Positions 21,600 to 34,284 of a stretch of DNA of 64,000 nt are shown here, piece after piece; position 1 is the stretch's first letter; each line of letters opens with the position of its first letter. The notes below the pieces were generated by a model. It made no database searches. It saw only the letters and a list, made by a program, of their open reading frames with translations, and had not been told where the DNA came from. The position numbers and the translations under genes are program-made. The DNA is from Monosporascus cannonballus. Its lineage: Eukaryota; Ascomycota; Sordariomycetes; Xylariales. The DNA lies in contig QJNS01000009.1 in NCBI GenBank assembly GCA_004154925.1, forward strand, positions 248,001 through 312,000, given 5' to 3'.

Positions 21600-24180
21600 T
21601 AACTTTAACGAAAACGAATAACGTATTTTCAGAAAATACTTGGAAAATCGATTACAAAAAAACGATGTGACCTTTAAAGTTACTAGTAAAATACCTGATA
21701 TTCTTTATATAAAAGAAGAGAAAATTACAATTTATAATTAATTATTAACATTTAAACGACATTATTATTAAAAATCGAATATTATTACTTTTAATTACAA
21801 AAATAAAAAACCGATTTTACGAAACTAAATACTTTATAACGTTATATGTTAAAAATAAATATGACATTATTAAGGTTAAAAGAATACGAAGAAAAAATAA
21901 CCTTTAAAACGAAACACGGATTATTTAAACATTTAAATATACTAATAATATTTACAAACGTACTAATAATCTTTTAACAGATAATTATCTACATATTATC
22001 AAACTAACTCGATATTTTTATTACTTACTTTTTAAACGACATTTTGATTTATGTAAAAAAAATATATATATATATAAAATACGTTTATAAAATTCTTTAA
22101 ACTTTATAAAACGCAAAATTACGTGTTAATGTAAAAATAAGTTAATTTTATATAAAATATAATATATTTAAGGCATAGTATTATCTCAGAATATTTTAAG
22201 ATAAACGTTAATAAAATTTTTATAGTTACAAAATACTATATATTAACAATAATCAAAAAGATATAGCCATTTTTTAAATTCGCTAATTATTATAAAAAGT
22301 TTATTCGCAATATTAACAAAATAAACATACCTTTAATAAATGTTATAAAGAAAATAAAAAATTTAAATAAACGCATAAAACAAAAAAATAATTATTAGCG
22401 AACTAATAATAATTATGTACGATTTAAATTACCCCGTTAAACTAAAAACCGATATTTCGGTTATATAATAAACGTAGTAATCGGATAACAAAATAATTAA
22501 GACAAATTATACTGTATTATATTCTTTTCGTATAAACTAAAAAGAACCGAATTTAGTTACGATATTCTATATAAGAAATTTATAGCTATGATTATGGCCT
22601 TTCGAAAGTTTAAGTATTTCCTAAAGAAAAATTTATACCAGCTCAAAATTTATATAAATTACCAGAATTTTACTCATTTTACCATAACCACGGAACTTAC
22701 AAAACGACAATTAAAATATACAAAAATTAACGAATTTCGATTTTGTTATTATATATAAAAAAGCTTAAAAATGGTAAAGCCGACGCCTTAAGCAAGCAAT
22801 TAAGCTTCGAAAAAGCATTAGTTAAAATTAACTATATAACTTTGAATATTATTACAGCAAGATATTTAGGTTTACAATAAAATAAGATAATTCAGATAAT
22901 ACGTTTCGATATAGATCAGAAATCCAGTAATATAATAACGATTTTTTAAAAAACCAAAAAATAAACAAATTACAGGTTTTAAAACAACACTAAAAAAGTC
23001 TAATACGAAAAATATATAAATATCAATTATATAAATACTTAGAGATTTATAAAACTCTAAAAAGATTATAACGAATTTATTAATTTTTTGGATATAAACT
23101 TAACAATATAAAAAATTATATAATAATACGATATTTAAGTAAGACCAAAAGCTTAACGATATAAGCCTTTTCAAAAACTATATTTATTATTAAATTTCTT
23201 ATATTAGAAACTCCCGCTATAGGAGTGTATTACGATAATGTTTTCGTGATCGTCGATATATTTACAACATTGTCTTATTTTTTTTCTTATATTACAAAAA
23301 TAGGAACGCTGAATAAATTATATATATTTTTAACATATATTTTTAATGTATATGAATTATAAATAAAATTTATTTGAGATAAAAAATTAACAATTGTATT
23401 TAATTTGTACGACAAGTTTATAGCGCAAATAAGCTTACATTATAAGTCATTTAACACCTTTAAATCTTAAGCGAATTAATACATAAAATAAAAAAATTAA
23501 ACTTGAAAAATTTATTTACAATACTATATTAATTAAGAATAAAATAAATAACTTAAAAAATTACCTATTACTTAAACAATCAATAATACCATTTATTACG
23601 AATGTATTAACATAATACTTATAAACGTTAATTTTGATTTTAATCGGAAAATTTAGAAAGAAATATGTAATAATAACCTAAGTAATATTAAAGTAATCCT
23701 TATATTGAAATAACTTAAATAATTCTATTAAAAATAAAAATGGAATTAGAATTTGTTCAAAAATAAATAAATAAGAAATATAATTAAAAATGATTAAAAA
23801 TTAACTTTTAAAAATAGTTTTATTTATTATTAAAAGTATTTAAATAAAATGACCCAGCAAGAAGATCGATTTTAAATATATCGGCCTATATAAAATCTCT
23901 AAAAGAATGTTAAAGAATAATTATTAATTGGAATTTTTATTTTAAGTTAAATTTTATTTATTTTTCTATCTTATTTATTCAAATTAATAGAAAATATATT
24001 TAAAATATAGGCGGTATAAAATAATATGGAAATAAAAACTAAAATAGGTTACGAAATAAAGAAAATATTTGACATAAAAAACCGGATTTACCAAATACTT
24101 ATTCAAATAGAAAAAATACCCGAATTTCGAGAATATCTAGAAATCTATCAAAAAGCTTATTAGCGCTTAACGCTTATTAA
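21600..24180 (+). pseudogene. Chromovirus 2 pol remnant (RT to chromodomain)
   Basis: RT active site FLNDILIYVKK (22,029-22,058, normally YLDDILIYSK). RNase H word KLKTDIS near 22,440, matching the same word (on the other strand) at 30,180 and 46,010. Chromodomain YEIKKIFDIKNRIYQILIQ near 24,034-24,100. Stops are dense. Confidence 0.7.
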
Positions 24181-24189
24181 AAAAATTTA

Positions 24190-24700
24190 GCAATAACGAC
24201 GAGCACACCCTAATTAACGGTCGATTAATTGGTAGTATCGACCTTAAACCAGCCGGCCGAAAACGCGGTTTATATTAACGTAATAATTACCACGGCAACT
24301 TTTAAGTATTTTTATTTTTTTCGAAATACTTAAAGTTTTTTATCGTTTCCGTATTTTTAATATTACAATAAAATATTTCAATATTACGATAACGAAATAA
24401 TCGCCTTTATTTTTGCAAACGATTTTTTTCATCTAAAACTCTTCGGTACTTAATTTCGAAAAAAATCGAAAATATTACAAACACCGCTGTAAAAAATATG
24501 TCGCGTACATTTTAAGATTTCTCGAACGACTTTATATTCCGCATTTTTTATAACGAAATCAAAAAGGCATTTTAAAACCAAAAGAGGTAATATATTCCGA
24601 AAAAATCAAAATAGTAATACGGTTACGAAAACGAAATTTTTAATATAACTCGATAAAATAAATATAAAAAAAGGAAAATTATTTACCGGGATTAATAAAC
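24190..24700 (-). pseudogene. Antisense gene remnant of chromovirus 2
   Basis: Reading the minus strand near 24,394-24,310 gives RYRNIEIFYCNIKNTETI then KNFKYFEK. This aligns residue by residue with RYRGIEIFRRAIKGTEVI of chromovirus 4 and RYRDTEIFCYNIK of chromovirus 5. The frame then passes toward a C-terminal segment similar to AAVIVIMLT of chromovirus 4. Stops are RIP-type; the N-terminal Cys part is too eroded to define. Confidence 0.55.
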
Positions 24701-24744
24701 CGATAATTTAATTTTTACGAATAAAAATTCTAAAAAATAAATCG

Positions 24745-25140
24745 TATTATAATCTAACGGTCTTATCTTTTTTACAAATAATCGGGGCTACAAAAAAAGT
24801 TAAACCCAACTCAAATCAAGATATTACGTAATTAGCTTAAAGGTCTTAAGATATTAAGCACCTTAAACCCCTAAAACCAGCTGGAAAGCTTAAAAAGATG
24901 AAAAGTCTTAAGGGTTTAAACCGTTTAAATACCTTGAGCCAAAATAAAAATATATATGCTTTTTATTTCTATAATTTAAATAACTTTAGCTTATAATAAC
25001 ATATCGTTACTTAAAACGCTTTTGGTATTACCAAACGTAATACGTTACTGTATTTATTTCTTAAATTCTCATAATATTCCTGCTAATATAAACTCATACG
25101 ACTTAGGTTTAATAGTTGGTTAAACCGCCTAGCCGTCATA
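24745..25140 (+). repeat. Chromovirus 2 3' LTR
   Basis: 396 bp, the same length as the 397 bp LTRs at 49,672 and 56,682. Ends GCCGTCATA. Confidence 0.75.
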
Positions 25141-25615
25141 TTAAGTAATAGAGTAATTAATATTATTATTTAATATTTAACGATATTATTAAATAAAAGT
25201 TTATAATGAATAGCAACCAAATAATTTAATTAATTATTAAATATAAATTCTTTCCATCTATATTTATAATAATATTATAAGATTGTAAATAATAAATTTA
25301 TATTATAAACTAACATTGTTTAAATTATAATATCAAAAATCAATAATTCTTATATTTAATTTAAGATATTGAAAAAGCTTAACTTTTTAAATTTTTTGAG
25401 TTTCATAATCCTTTTATATAGCTTAACAGGTTTAAGGTGTTAAAGTTTTTAAAAGCCTTAAGCTTATTACGTAATTTTTTTATATCGGGTTTAGTCTTAT
25501 TTTGGTCCCGGCCGTCTTTTAAGCTCGCTAAGCCTATAGGGTTATAACATTACAAACCTTTATTATTTCTATTTAAATACAACAAATTTATATATTTATC
25601 ACGACTTATTAACTA
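25141..25615 (-). repeat. AT-rich, with a further LTR-like relic
   Basis: 25,141-25,210 resembles the internal start of the chromoviruses (ATATTATTAAATAAAAGTTT). 25,420-25,560 holds LTR-like words on the minus strand (GGTTTAGTCTTATTTTGGTC and CCTATAGGGTTATAACA). No gene. Confidence 0.45.
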
Positions 25616-25657
25616 ATGTGGGTGACCCACCTTTGGAGTGCACCCACCTTTGGAGAA
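25616..25657 (+). repeat. Left terminal inverted repeat
   Basis: GTGGGTGACCCACCTTTGGA followed by a second CCCACCTTTGGA. Matches the reverse complement of 34,241-34,282 with four G/A differences. Confidence 0.9.
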
Positions 25658-25734
25658 CACTCCCTGACCCCCAACAACACCACCCATGCATAAATTTATA
25701 CACAAAACGCCATATAAAACAATGTAATTAAATG

Positions 25735-27310
25735 TTATGAAGGATCGCGCATATGCTCTAATACAGTAAGCGCACTTTTCAATAGATCCTGCTTTTTTAA
25801 CGCCATTTAAGCCTTGTGATTCTTTACCAGTTTCGTCTGCTGTTACTTAGCTTCCCTTTGGGCCCGGTAAATATCTTCAATATTAACGTATGATTCGCCC
25901 GGCGAAAGCTTAACCCTTTTTTTTCGTTACTGGCTTTAATAATTCGTTTTCGTTACGGAAAAACTAATTTTCGAATTACAAAGCGGTAATAATTTTAACG
26001 TTTTAATTTAACGCTTTACTCGCTTTCCTTACGAACGCCCGATAATCGCATTTCGTATCGACGTCTTTAAATACGAAGTATTTAAACTGCTTCTTTAAGT
26101 CCTGGCTTTTTTTGGGTATAAAAAACGTTATTTTTTCGCGTAATTAATAAAAGCTTGTTTTTATCGAAATAACTGGCCTAGGAATATTTAACTCCGGATA
26201 GACCACCTTAAGATTTTTGATAATTTTATTTATATTTAACGGCCAAACCCTTACGTAACGGAAACCGCTATAAATATTTTTTTATATAATAACCTTATCG
26301 CGCGCGTAAGCGTACATATCGATAAAACGCTATTTTATCCGGGGCGCGGAAATATCGTAACTTTGCTACCTTTTCGTTCTTTAATAATATGCTATCTTTA
26401 ACGGGGAAAAAACGCCTATATTTAAAGGTTATAATACGTAAATGGAATACGGCGGCAAATAAATTAATATTACGTTATTAATCTTGCATTCGTATTAAAG
26501 CTGAACGGATTCGTACGTAACGTATTTATTTATTAAAAAGATTTTTCCGTCGGTTGCTTTCGGAAATTTTGTTTCTGGAAGATATACTTCGCGAAACTAT
26601 CGCAAAGCAATTCGGACGTTACTTTATCCCAAAAAAGACGAATTATATTTCCACCGGGGGATTATATCAGGAAATTATTATCTTTAAAGTATAATTCCGT
26701 TAAAAAAAATTATTAAAATTAACGTTTTGCTCGTTAAAATAATTATTTCGAAAATAAAAGCCCAATTTGTTTCTTTAAACGCCTTCAATTCGGCGTAACC
26801 TTTAAAAGCGTTACCCAAAACCTTCCTACTACGGGATTTATCTTTTTAAACGTTATGCTTATTTATATTCGTAATCCTTTTTAATTTAATCTTTTTCTTA
26901 CGGATAATACGTTTTAAGGCCTTATAATACCGCTAAAGGGTATTTTTCTAGGTATTTTTCGCCTTAAAAAAATCGAACTGCCTTTTAAGCTTCGTTATAA
27001 TATCAGGGTTTCGGTATATAAAGCCATTAACCCAATATTTCCCTAGGGGTTTTTCGTTCCTATAATTCTGCAGAACGACTTTAGCAAAACAACGGACCTA
27101 AACCTTGTTAGGAAGTTGTCCTGCATCTTCTTTTTCGCATATCCACTTTATTACGAAATTCTTATTATCCTTTAAAAGGCGTTAATAAGGTTTAAGGCCT
27201 TTTTGCATAATAAGACCGCCGTCCCGGCGTCTTCGGACCGTTATGGCAGAGGTACTCCAAGCCTCAGCTGCATCTTCAACCCTGGCACCCCCCCTTATTT
27301 CCTTAAATGA
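25735..27310 (-). pseudogene. Fot1/pogo-like transposase, main part
   Basis: Minus strand. Near 27,290-27,200: GGARVEDAAEAWSTSA. Next is a CENP-B-type helix-turn-helix near 27,080-26,960 (RCFAKVVLQ, PLGKYWVNGFIYRNPDI, LKRQFDFFKAKNT). The start of the catalytic domain follows near 26,870-26,750 (SRSRKVLGNAFKGYAELK, WAFIFEIIILTSKTL), where the first catalytic Asp region reads NKH instead of DE. The C-terminus ends LLKSALTVLEHMRDPS with TAA at 25,737-25,735. Several TAA/TAG codons replace Gln, and the joined length implies at least one indel. The first 11 or so codons lie across the inserted chromovirus at 34,140. Confidence 0.85.
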
Positions 27311-27315
27311 CTTAA

Positions 27316-27707
27316 TGTGACGAGCTATAAGGTTTAACCAACTATTAAACCTTAAGTTAACGGGTTTATGTTAGCAGGAGAATCGTAAGAATCTGAGCAA
27401 TAAATACAGTAACGTATTACATCTCTTAATACCGGAAATGCCTTATTGTAAACGATTAGTATTGATAAAAAATTTATTATAAGCTAAAGCTATTTAAATT
27501 ATGGAATTAATAAACGTATATATCCTTTTTTTTCTTAGCTTGATTATTCGTAATTACGCTGTTAATGGTAATTATGATTATTTGGGATTACCTTTGATTA
27601 TTAATGATTATTGGCTTGGTAGTGATCACCGTTACGTAACCCGGAAGGTGGCCCGTATGTTCCCTGCCTGACCGTTTCTTGAGGCCGGAGCCTGTCGGGT
27701 CGTAACA
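27316..27707 (-). repeat. Chromovirus 3 3' LTR (392 bp)
   Basis: Starts TGTGACGAGC and ends GTCGTAACA. Less mutated than the other copy, which starts TATAATAAG. Confidence 0.9.
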
Positions 27708-27782
27708 CGATTTCCCTTTTCCCAAAATCTTGCCCTTAAGATTTTCTTTTCTTTTTTTTCTTCGTTTGGTAAATATCCTTCT

Positions 27783-28415
27783 TTGTTTTTAATTATGTCG
27801 TTTTGCATTTTTAGAATTCGTCGCGTTTTCCGTTTTTTTACAGTTCGTCGTATTGATTTCGTAAAAGCCTTTAACGAATTTGATTACGAAATTATATTTT
27901 GCTTTTATTATTTTTCGAAAAACATAAAATATAAAATAATAAAAAACGTTTTAAGGTATAAGGAATATGTTAATCGAAGTCGATTTTATGATAATACCGG
28001 CGTACCCATTTTTCCCTTATAAAATATTTGTCGTAAATATTAATATTTAAAATGCGAAAAAGCGTTTGCCGAAAAATAATTATTAAAGTTTTAACGGCTT
28101 TATTTTGAAGTTTAACGTAAATATCAAAAAGAAATAAACGAAACTGTTTTTCGTTTTATTCGTTTGCGTAAGCAAAAGGCGTTAATTCGTTCGAAAGGCG
28201 TTATTATAATATAACGTAAGCTTTAATCGTTAAACGAATTAAAAAAATAAAAGTATCGGGAATAAAAATAGTTAAAAGTTGCCGTTATAGCTATTACGTT
28301 AACGTATATTGCGGCCGATTAGTTCGATATCCCGATTACCGATTAGTCGGCCGTTAATTAAGACGTACTTATCGTTATTAATAAAAGTTCTTTAATAAAC
28401 GTTAGGCGCTAATAA
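27783..28415 (+). pseudogene. Antisense gene of chromovirus 3
   Basis: Opposite to pol, one uninterrupted phase from 27,783 to TAA at 28,413-28,415 (about 210 codons), broken only by RIP-type stops. The first 79 codons are open and end in a segment with eroded Cys positions (NRSRFYDNTGVPIFP). Next come KCEKAFAEK and a coiled coil (RKYQKEINETVFRFIRLRKQK, SLNELKK.KYRE). The C-terminus has VAVIAITLTYIAAD, then VLIVINKSSLINVRR. Size, place and layout match the antisense gene of chromovirus 1. The end overlaps the region just after the chromodomain. Confidence 0.72.
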
Positions 28416-31400
28416 GATTTTTGACAGGTTTTTAGATATTTTCGGAATTTGGGTGTTTTTTTTATTTGATTAGGTACTGGGTAAGTCCGTTTTGTTTCCG
28501 TATGTCGAGGATTTTCTCCACCTTATATGCTTGTTCGTTTTCCATTTTTATATCATTTTATATCGTATGTACTTTGATTATATTTGCTGTTAACTCGAAT
28601 AAGGAAATATAAAAAATTAGATAGAATTTAACTTTTAGTGGAAATTCTAATTAATAATTATTTTCTGAGATTTTTTTGACGATTTTGTATAAATTAATAT
28701 ATTTAAAATCGAGTTTTTTGCTGGGTTTTTTTGTTTAAATATTTTTGGTAATAAAGAAAACAATTTCCCCCTTTTCGAAAATTAATTTTTTTAACCTTTT
28801 TTAATTATAGTACTTATTTATTTAATTCCGTACGAATTCCAATTTTATCTTTATTTCTTAGTACAGCTATTGTAATTATTTTAAGGTAAGAATTATTTTA
28901 ACATTAATTAAACCGTCGTTGGGTATTTTTTTATAAATTTTTGGCATAAAACCAAAATTTGCATTAGTAAATATTATTTTAATATTTTCATAATTATCAA
29001 TATTATAAGCTAATTATGCGATTAATAATTTCTTAACCTAGTTATTTTATTTGTAATTAATAGAATATCGCAAGTAAAGTTTTAAAGTTTAATTTATTCG
29101 CTTTATTTATTTACCTGTTTATAGTTTAAATATGTTAAATAATTTATAATTTAGGCCGATTTATGCCATAAAGCTTTATTAAAATTTAGATGCAAATATT
29201 GATCCTTTATTTAATATAATTTTTATTAATAATCCGTATATATTAAAAATATATTTAAAAACAATATATGCCAATTTTTCGGCGTTTATGTCCTTATAAT
29301 ATGGTAAAAAATAAAAGAATTTCGTAAATCGGTCGACGATTACGAAAATGCTATCGTAATATATTTCTGTAATTGAATTTTCTGATATAAAAAGTTTAAT
29401 AATAAAATCGAATATAATTAAATATTATGGTTGTTTTGCAATTAGTAATAGTTGTAACTTTCCGTATGGCTTATATTATCGAATTTTTGGTTTGGCGCAA
29501 ATATCGTATTGCCGTATAATTTTTTGTACTATTAATTTTATTTTAGGAAAGGAATATACGCGTTAAAGTTATTTTAAGGTTTTATAAATCCTTGGATATT
29601 TATATAATTGATATTTATGTACCTTTTATACTAAACTTTTTTGATATTTTTCTGGAATTTATATTTTGTCCGTTTTTTGGTTTTTTGGGAGATTATCGTT
29701 ATACTGTTAAATTTTTTAATGTATATTGCTAGGTATTGCCCGAATCGTCGCAATCTGTCGTAAGCGTAAATATTCTTTTATGGTGGTATTAAAGATTATA
29801 TAATTAATTTTAATTAACTTTTCTTTAAAGTTTAATTATTTGCTTAAAGTATTTATTTTACCGTTTTTTAATCCTTTTTTATAGATAATAACGAAGTCGA
29901 AGCTCGCCAATTTTTCTACGTAACGAAATTATCGTTCTGTAAGTTTTTTGGTTATGGTAAATCGGATAAGATTTTGATAATCCGTATAAATTTTGATCTG
30001 GTATAAATTTTCTTTTAGGAAGTGTCTAAATTTTCGAAATGCCATAATAATAGCTATAAATTCTTTATCTGAAATACCGTAATTAAGTTCGGCTCCTTTT
30101 AATTTGTACGAAAAGAATATAAAAAGGTGCAGTTTGTCTTAATTATTTCGTTATCCGATTATTACGTTTAACGCGTAATCCGAAATATCGGTTTTTAATT
30201 TAACGAAGCGGTTTAAATCGTATATAATTAGTATTAATTTGTTCGTAATTGTATTTTTAATATCCTAAAATGCTTTTTCCGTATTTAGCGTTTATTTGAA
30301 TTTTTTTTGTAAGATTTATTAAGGGAATAGTTATTTTGTTAAAGTTTCGAATAAACTTCCTGTAATAAATAGCGAATTTAAGGAATACCTGTATTTTTTT
30401 AAATTATCGTTAGCGTTTGTTATTTTATAATTATAACGATTTTCTTAAGGTTTATCTTAATATATTTTGGGGTAATAATATATCCTAAATATTTTATTTT
30501 TTATATAAGAAATTAACTTTTTTCTGCATTAATAAGTAACCTTGCATTTTATAAAACTTAAAAAACTTTATAAATATGTTTTGCGTATATTTCTTTTATT
30601 TTTTAAAAAATGCAAATATCGTTAAGATAATAAATAACGAAAATATCGAGGTATTTTCGTAATACGTAATTAATTATTCGTTGAAAAGTTATTAATACGT
30701 TCGTAAGTTCTATTGGTATAATTAAATACTTAAATAATCCGTATTTTGTTTTAAAAGTTATTTTCCATTTATATCCTTTTTTAATCTTGATAAAATTTTA
30801 TTTATTTTTAAGATCGAATGTTATAAATTATTTAATTTCGTAAAGTCGGTTTTTTATTTTTATGATTAGGGATAATAATATTCGATTCTAAATAGTAATA
30901 TCGTTTAATTATTAATAATTAATTATGACTCGTAATTTTTTATTTTTTTTTTAATATAAAGAATATCGAGTATTTTGTTAGTACTTTCGAAAATCGAATT
31001 CATTTTTTTTGTAACCGATTTTCCAGGTATTTTTTAAAAATGCGTAATTCGTTTCCGTTAAGATTATAAATGGGATAAAACTTTATCGAAAATCCTTTTT
31101 TGAAAATTATTTCGTAATTTTATTCGCTATATTCTGGTAATTTCGTATTAAGCTTTTTTTTAAAAAAACTATTTGTATTTGTAGTATTATAGTAACATAT
31201 TAATTAAATTTTTTGTTTTTTTAGGCGGTTATATTTATTATTTTAAATCGTTATTTAGTTATTTTAGTTTCGTTTTAATAATAATAACGATATGTCGTAT
31301 TTTTTTATAACCGTTTTTTTATATATTTTAATTTTTTGGGTGATAAGGTATTTATTTTATCTTTATATTTGTATTTGTTATTATTATCGATTAAGTATTA

Positions 31401-33500
31401 AGATTTTAATTTTTCTATTTTTTGTTTGTTAATAAAAAGTAAAACGAATTTTACTTGGCTAGTTTTACCGTTCATCAAAATTCCGTACTGGCGTATCTAT
31501 AGTAATCCTAAGATTATATCGTAATTCCTAAATGGAACGATATCGAAATGGACTATCTGGTATCGTCCTTAAATAAAAATCTCGAAATAATTAATTTCGC
31601 GTATAATTTTTCCGTTATCGTAAGCGAATTCTTAACTTTCGGTATTTGTCGTTATATAAGGTTTTAAGTTATATCTTCATAATAATCTAAATTTATTAAC
31701 TATATCCGGTATAATATAATTTCCGCCCAGAATTTTGCAATCCATTATTACGGTATACTAATACGTTTTAATTCGTATTTTCAAAATAATAAGGTCGTTA
31801 ACGTTTTTTATTATTGCGTTTAAAACCTTTTTTAGGAATTCTTTTTAATTCCTTTAGGTTTCGTTATTTTGTAACTTTTTTATAGGTAATTTTTTTCTTT
31901 TAATTCCTATTTAAATTTATCGAGCCTTACTTTTGCTTTTTCGTTTAACGCGTTAAGTTATTATATTTATTGTTGTTGTCGGCGTATTATTTTTTCGAAC
32001 CGTATTAATTATTCTTAATTTTTTGGCCATTCTTTTTCTTATTAAGTAAATTGTTTTCTTATATTTACGATTACATCTTATTATACGTCGTTTTTATTTT
32101 CGTTCCAGAGATCTTTTATAAATTAACGTATTTTTTTAATAATTTTTTTCCCTCAGGATTTATAATAAATATTAATTGAAAATAAAGATCCGTAATCGTT
32201 TTCTAGTAATACTTTTTAACCGTACGTTAAATTAATTTCTTTTTTATTTGGTAATTATATTATCCATAATAACAAAAGGGGTTTTCCTACGGGCATTATT
32301 TTTTTTAAGCTAACTTTTTGCTTCGGCCAATTATTGGATATTTCCTGGGGTTATGGTTCGAAACTGTCGATACCATTATTCGTTATTTTTATTATGCCCG
32401 GTACGGTTTGGAAAATCAAATCCCTTATAGTACATTCGGGTAATTCGTATATAAATATGTTATTTCCATTTTTCGTAATCGGGATATTCTCGTCGTCGAC
32501 AGTATATAATATGTATTTTACCGTATCGATTAAGTATTCCGGGGCAAAGTTCTTTTGTTTAATCCCGGTAGTCGTATAACTATTTTTATAATATTTCTTA
32601 TTATATTCGTAATACTTATTAAATTAATTTCTTAGCTTTTCGTATTTTTTGTGAAATCTCTTATCGTAATAATCCTTATTAGGCCTTTAGTTATAAATTT
32701 GTTATATATTTGGTTCGGATTTTGTTAATAACTTTGTTATCGTTTTTTTAATTATTCCTAAATTATCCTTTTAATACGGGGGTCCAATTATTTTATTATA
32801 ATTTTTTAGGTTTCTTATATTTATAAGCTTTATATCCCATTTTGCCGTAATTAAAGCACTTAATTTGGCTCCAATCTTATCTGTAGATAACGCCGAATTC
32901 CATAAGTTCTAACGCCGTTCCGTAAAAAATAAGGGGTACGTCTCTTTTTTTCCCCTAATTGGACTTATATCCCGAACGTAAAACATATTATCCTTTTTTT
33001 TCTATTGTTTTTCAAATTGTCGATTATCAATCTTAATTACCTTTATAAGATACCGGTCTAAGATAATTAATCGTTTGATCCGAATAATTTTATTTTTTAT
33101 ATTATCTTTTAATCCTTTATAAAATATATTAATAAAGGTATTAGTTTTATTATTTTCCCATCCGGCTTTAACCGTAAAACTTTTGAAAGTTACGGCATAT
33201 TTAAACGCGGATTCTTTTTGTCGGAATTACAAAAATTATTAAGCTATTAATTGTTTTTTATCCGGATTGCCGAAATTATTACGTATTTTATTTTTAAAAT
33301 TAGTATAAATTAAAAAGATTTTATTAATTAAATTTTTTTATTTACTTTTTTTATTTTTAAAAGATTTTTCATAATAAGCTTAAACCAATTAGCTGCATTT
33401 CTTATCAGATATATTTTTATTATTAAAATTATATCCGTTAAATTATTAAGATTTAAGAAACGAAAATAAATTCGTGCCTAAATTAAAAAGGTTTAAAGGT
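28416..33500 (-). pseudogene. Chromovirus 3 gag-pol remnant
   Basis: Chromodomain YKVEKILDIRKQNGLTQYLIK on the minus strand at about 28,550-28,485. RT YLNDICIFSK near 30,630-30,600 (first Asp of YLDD is Asn). Protease-like NYIIPDIVNKF near 31,710. Knuckle CFNYGKMGYKAYKYK near 32,850, where two Cys and the His are all Tyr, each one transition away. Dense TAA/TAG stops. Confidence 0.8.
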
Positions 33501-33717
33501 TACCTTTTTTATCGTAAGGTTCCGGTTTTTTAGGTTTTATACGGGCGAAAAAGGGTTGGGTAAGTGGCGTAACCCTAAGTTATTAAACTTTTTTTTCTAA
33601 TTCCCGAATTCGAGCCTAAAGCTGTTAAGTAAAGGTTTCCTAAATGCTAGTCAATATTCTAACAATATTAAATATTGCTTAAAGTTTAATGGTATTATTA
33701 AATAAAAGTTTATAACG

Positions 33718-34107
33718 TATAATAAGTTATAAAGTTTAACCAATTATTAAACTTTAAGTTAACGGGTTTATATTAACAAAAGTATTGTAAAAATCTGAGC
33801 AATAAATACAATAACGTATTACATTTTTTTAATACCGGAAATGCTTTATTGCAAACGATTAATATTAATAAATAATTTATTATAAATTAAAAAATTTTAA
33901 ATTATAACATTAATAAATATATATATTCTTTTTTTTGCCTTAATTATTCGTAATTACGCCGTTGGTAGTAATTACGATTACTTAGGATTACCTGTGATCA
34001 TTAATGATCATTGGCTTAGTAATGATCACCGTTACGTAACCCGGGAGGTGGCCCGTATGCTCCCTGCCTGACCGTTTCTTGAGGCCGGAACCTGTCGGGT
34101 CGTAACA
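33718..34107 (-). repeat. Chromovirus 3 5' LTR (390 bp)
   Basis: Ends GTCGTAACA at 34,107, next to the duplicated CTTAA. More mutated than the 3' copy. Confidence 0.88.
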
Positions 34108-34112
34108 CTTAA

Positions 34113-34140
34113 CAATAAGGTATTTATCGTCAGGGCCCAT
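34113..34140 (-). pseudogene. Transposase start codons cut off by chromovirus 3
   Basis: ATG at 34,140-34,138 followed by GPDDKYLIV. The frame continues, across one copy of the duplicated CTTAA, into SFKEIRGGARVED at 27,310. About 100 bp separate this ATG from the right inverted repeat. Confidence 0.7.
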
Positions 34141-34240
34141 TTTCAAGATCTGATACGAATTGCTTCAAAATTGCTTTAATTGTTGTTAAGTTACAGTATA
34201 TTGATAAAGAAGGTTTACATTCGCTAGTGGGGAAAATTCG

Positions 34241-34282
34241 TTTTTCAAAGGTGGGTGCATTCCAAAGGTGGGTCACCCACAC
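34241..34282 (-). repeat. Right terminal inverted repeat
   Basis: Reverse complement of the left repeat with four transitions; followed by TA at 34,283-34,284. Confidence 0.9.
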
Positions 34283-34284
34283 TA

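Larger units (their letters stand above)
18462..25140 (+). mobile_element. Ty3/gypsy chromovirus 2 (plus strand, heavily RIPped)
   Basis: LTR pair at 18,462-18,822 and 24,745-25,140 (both start TATTATAATCTAACGG and share a CTTAAG-rich core). Inside: CCHC knuckle remnant at 19,848-19,889; RT remnant FLNDILIY near 22,029-22,052; RNase H remnant near 22,436-22,470; chromodomain near 24,034-24,170; antisense ORF remnant near 24,190-24,700. Almost all information is eroded by C-to-T and G-to-A changes. The 5' LTR is shorter than the 3' LTR because of a small deletion, and I see no clear target duplication. Confidence 0.85.
27316..34107 (-). mobile_element. Ty3/gypsy chromovirus 3, inserted in the Fot1-like element
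   Basis: 6,792 bp with LTRs 27,316-27,707 and 33,718-34,107, flanked by the perfect duplication CTTAA (27,311-27,315 and 34,108-34,112). Minus-strand order: zinc knuckle near 32,850, protease near 31,700, RT YLND near 30,630, RNase H near 30,180, chromodomain near 28,560-28,450, then a plus-strand antisense gene and the 3' LTR. The purine-rich tract GGGAAAAGGGAAATCG (minus strand) precedes the 3' LTR. Its LTR outer half (CTGTCGGGTCGTAACA) differs from the other chromoviruses, but the inner half is shared. Confidence 0.92.
25616..34282 (-). mobile_element. Fot1/pogo-like DNA transposon, split by a chromovirus
   Basis: Terminal inverted repeats of about 42 bp (25,616-25,657 and 34,241-34,282) differ only by transitions and are flanked by TA on both sides, the target of Tc1/mariner-type elements. 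Each repeat contains two direct sub-repeats CCCACCTTTGGA. Without the nested chromovirus and its duplicated CTTAA the element is about 1.87 kb, normal for Fot1-like elements. The transposase is on the minus strand and has RIP stops. Confidence 0.9.

Noticed and set aside
32334..32579. 81-codon plus-strand frame inside chromovirus 3 gag
   Set aside because: Opposite to gag, not conserved at the same place in the other copies, hydrophobic only because of composition.
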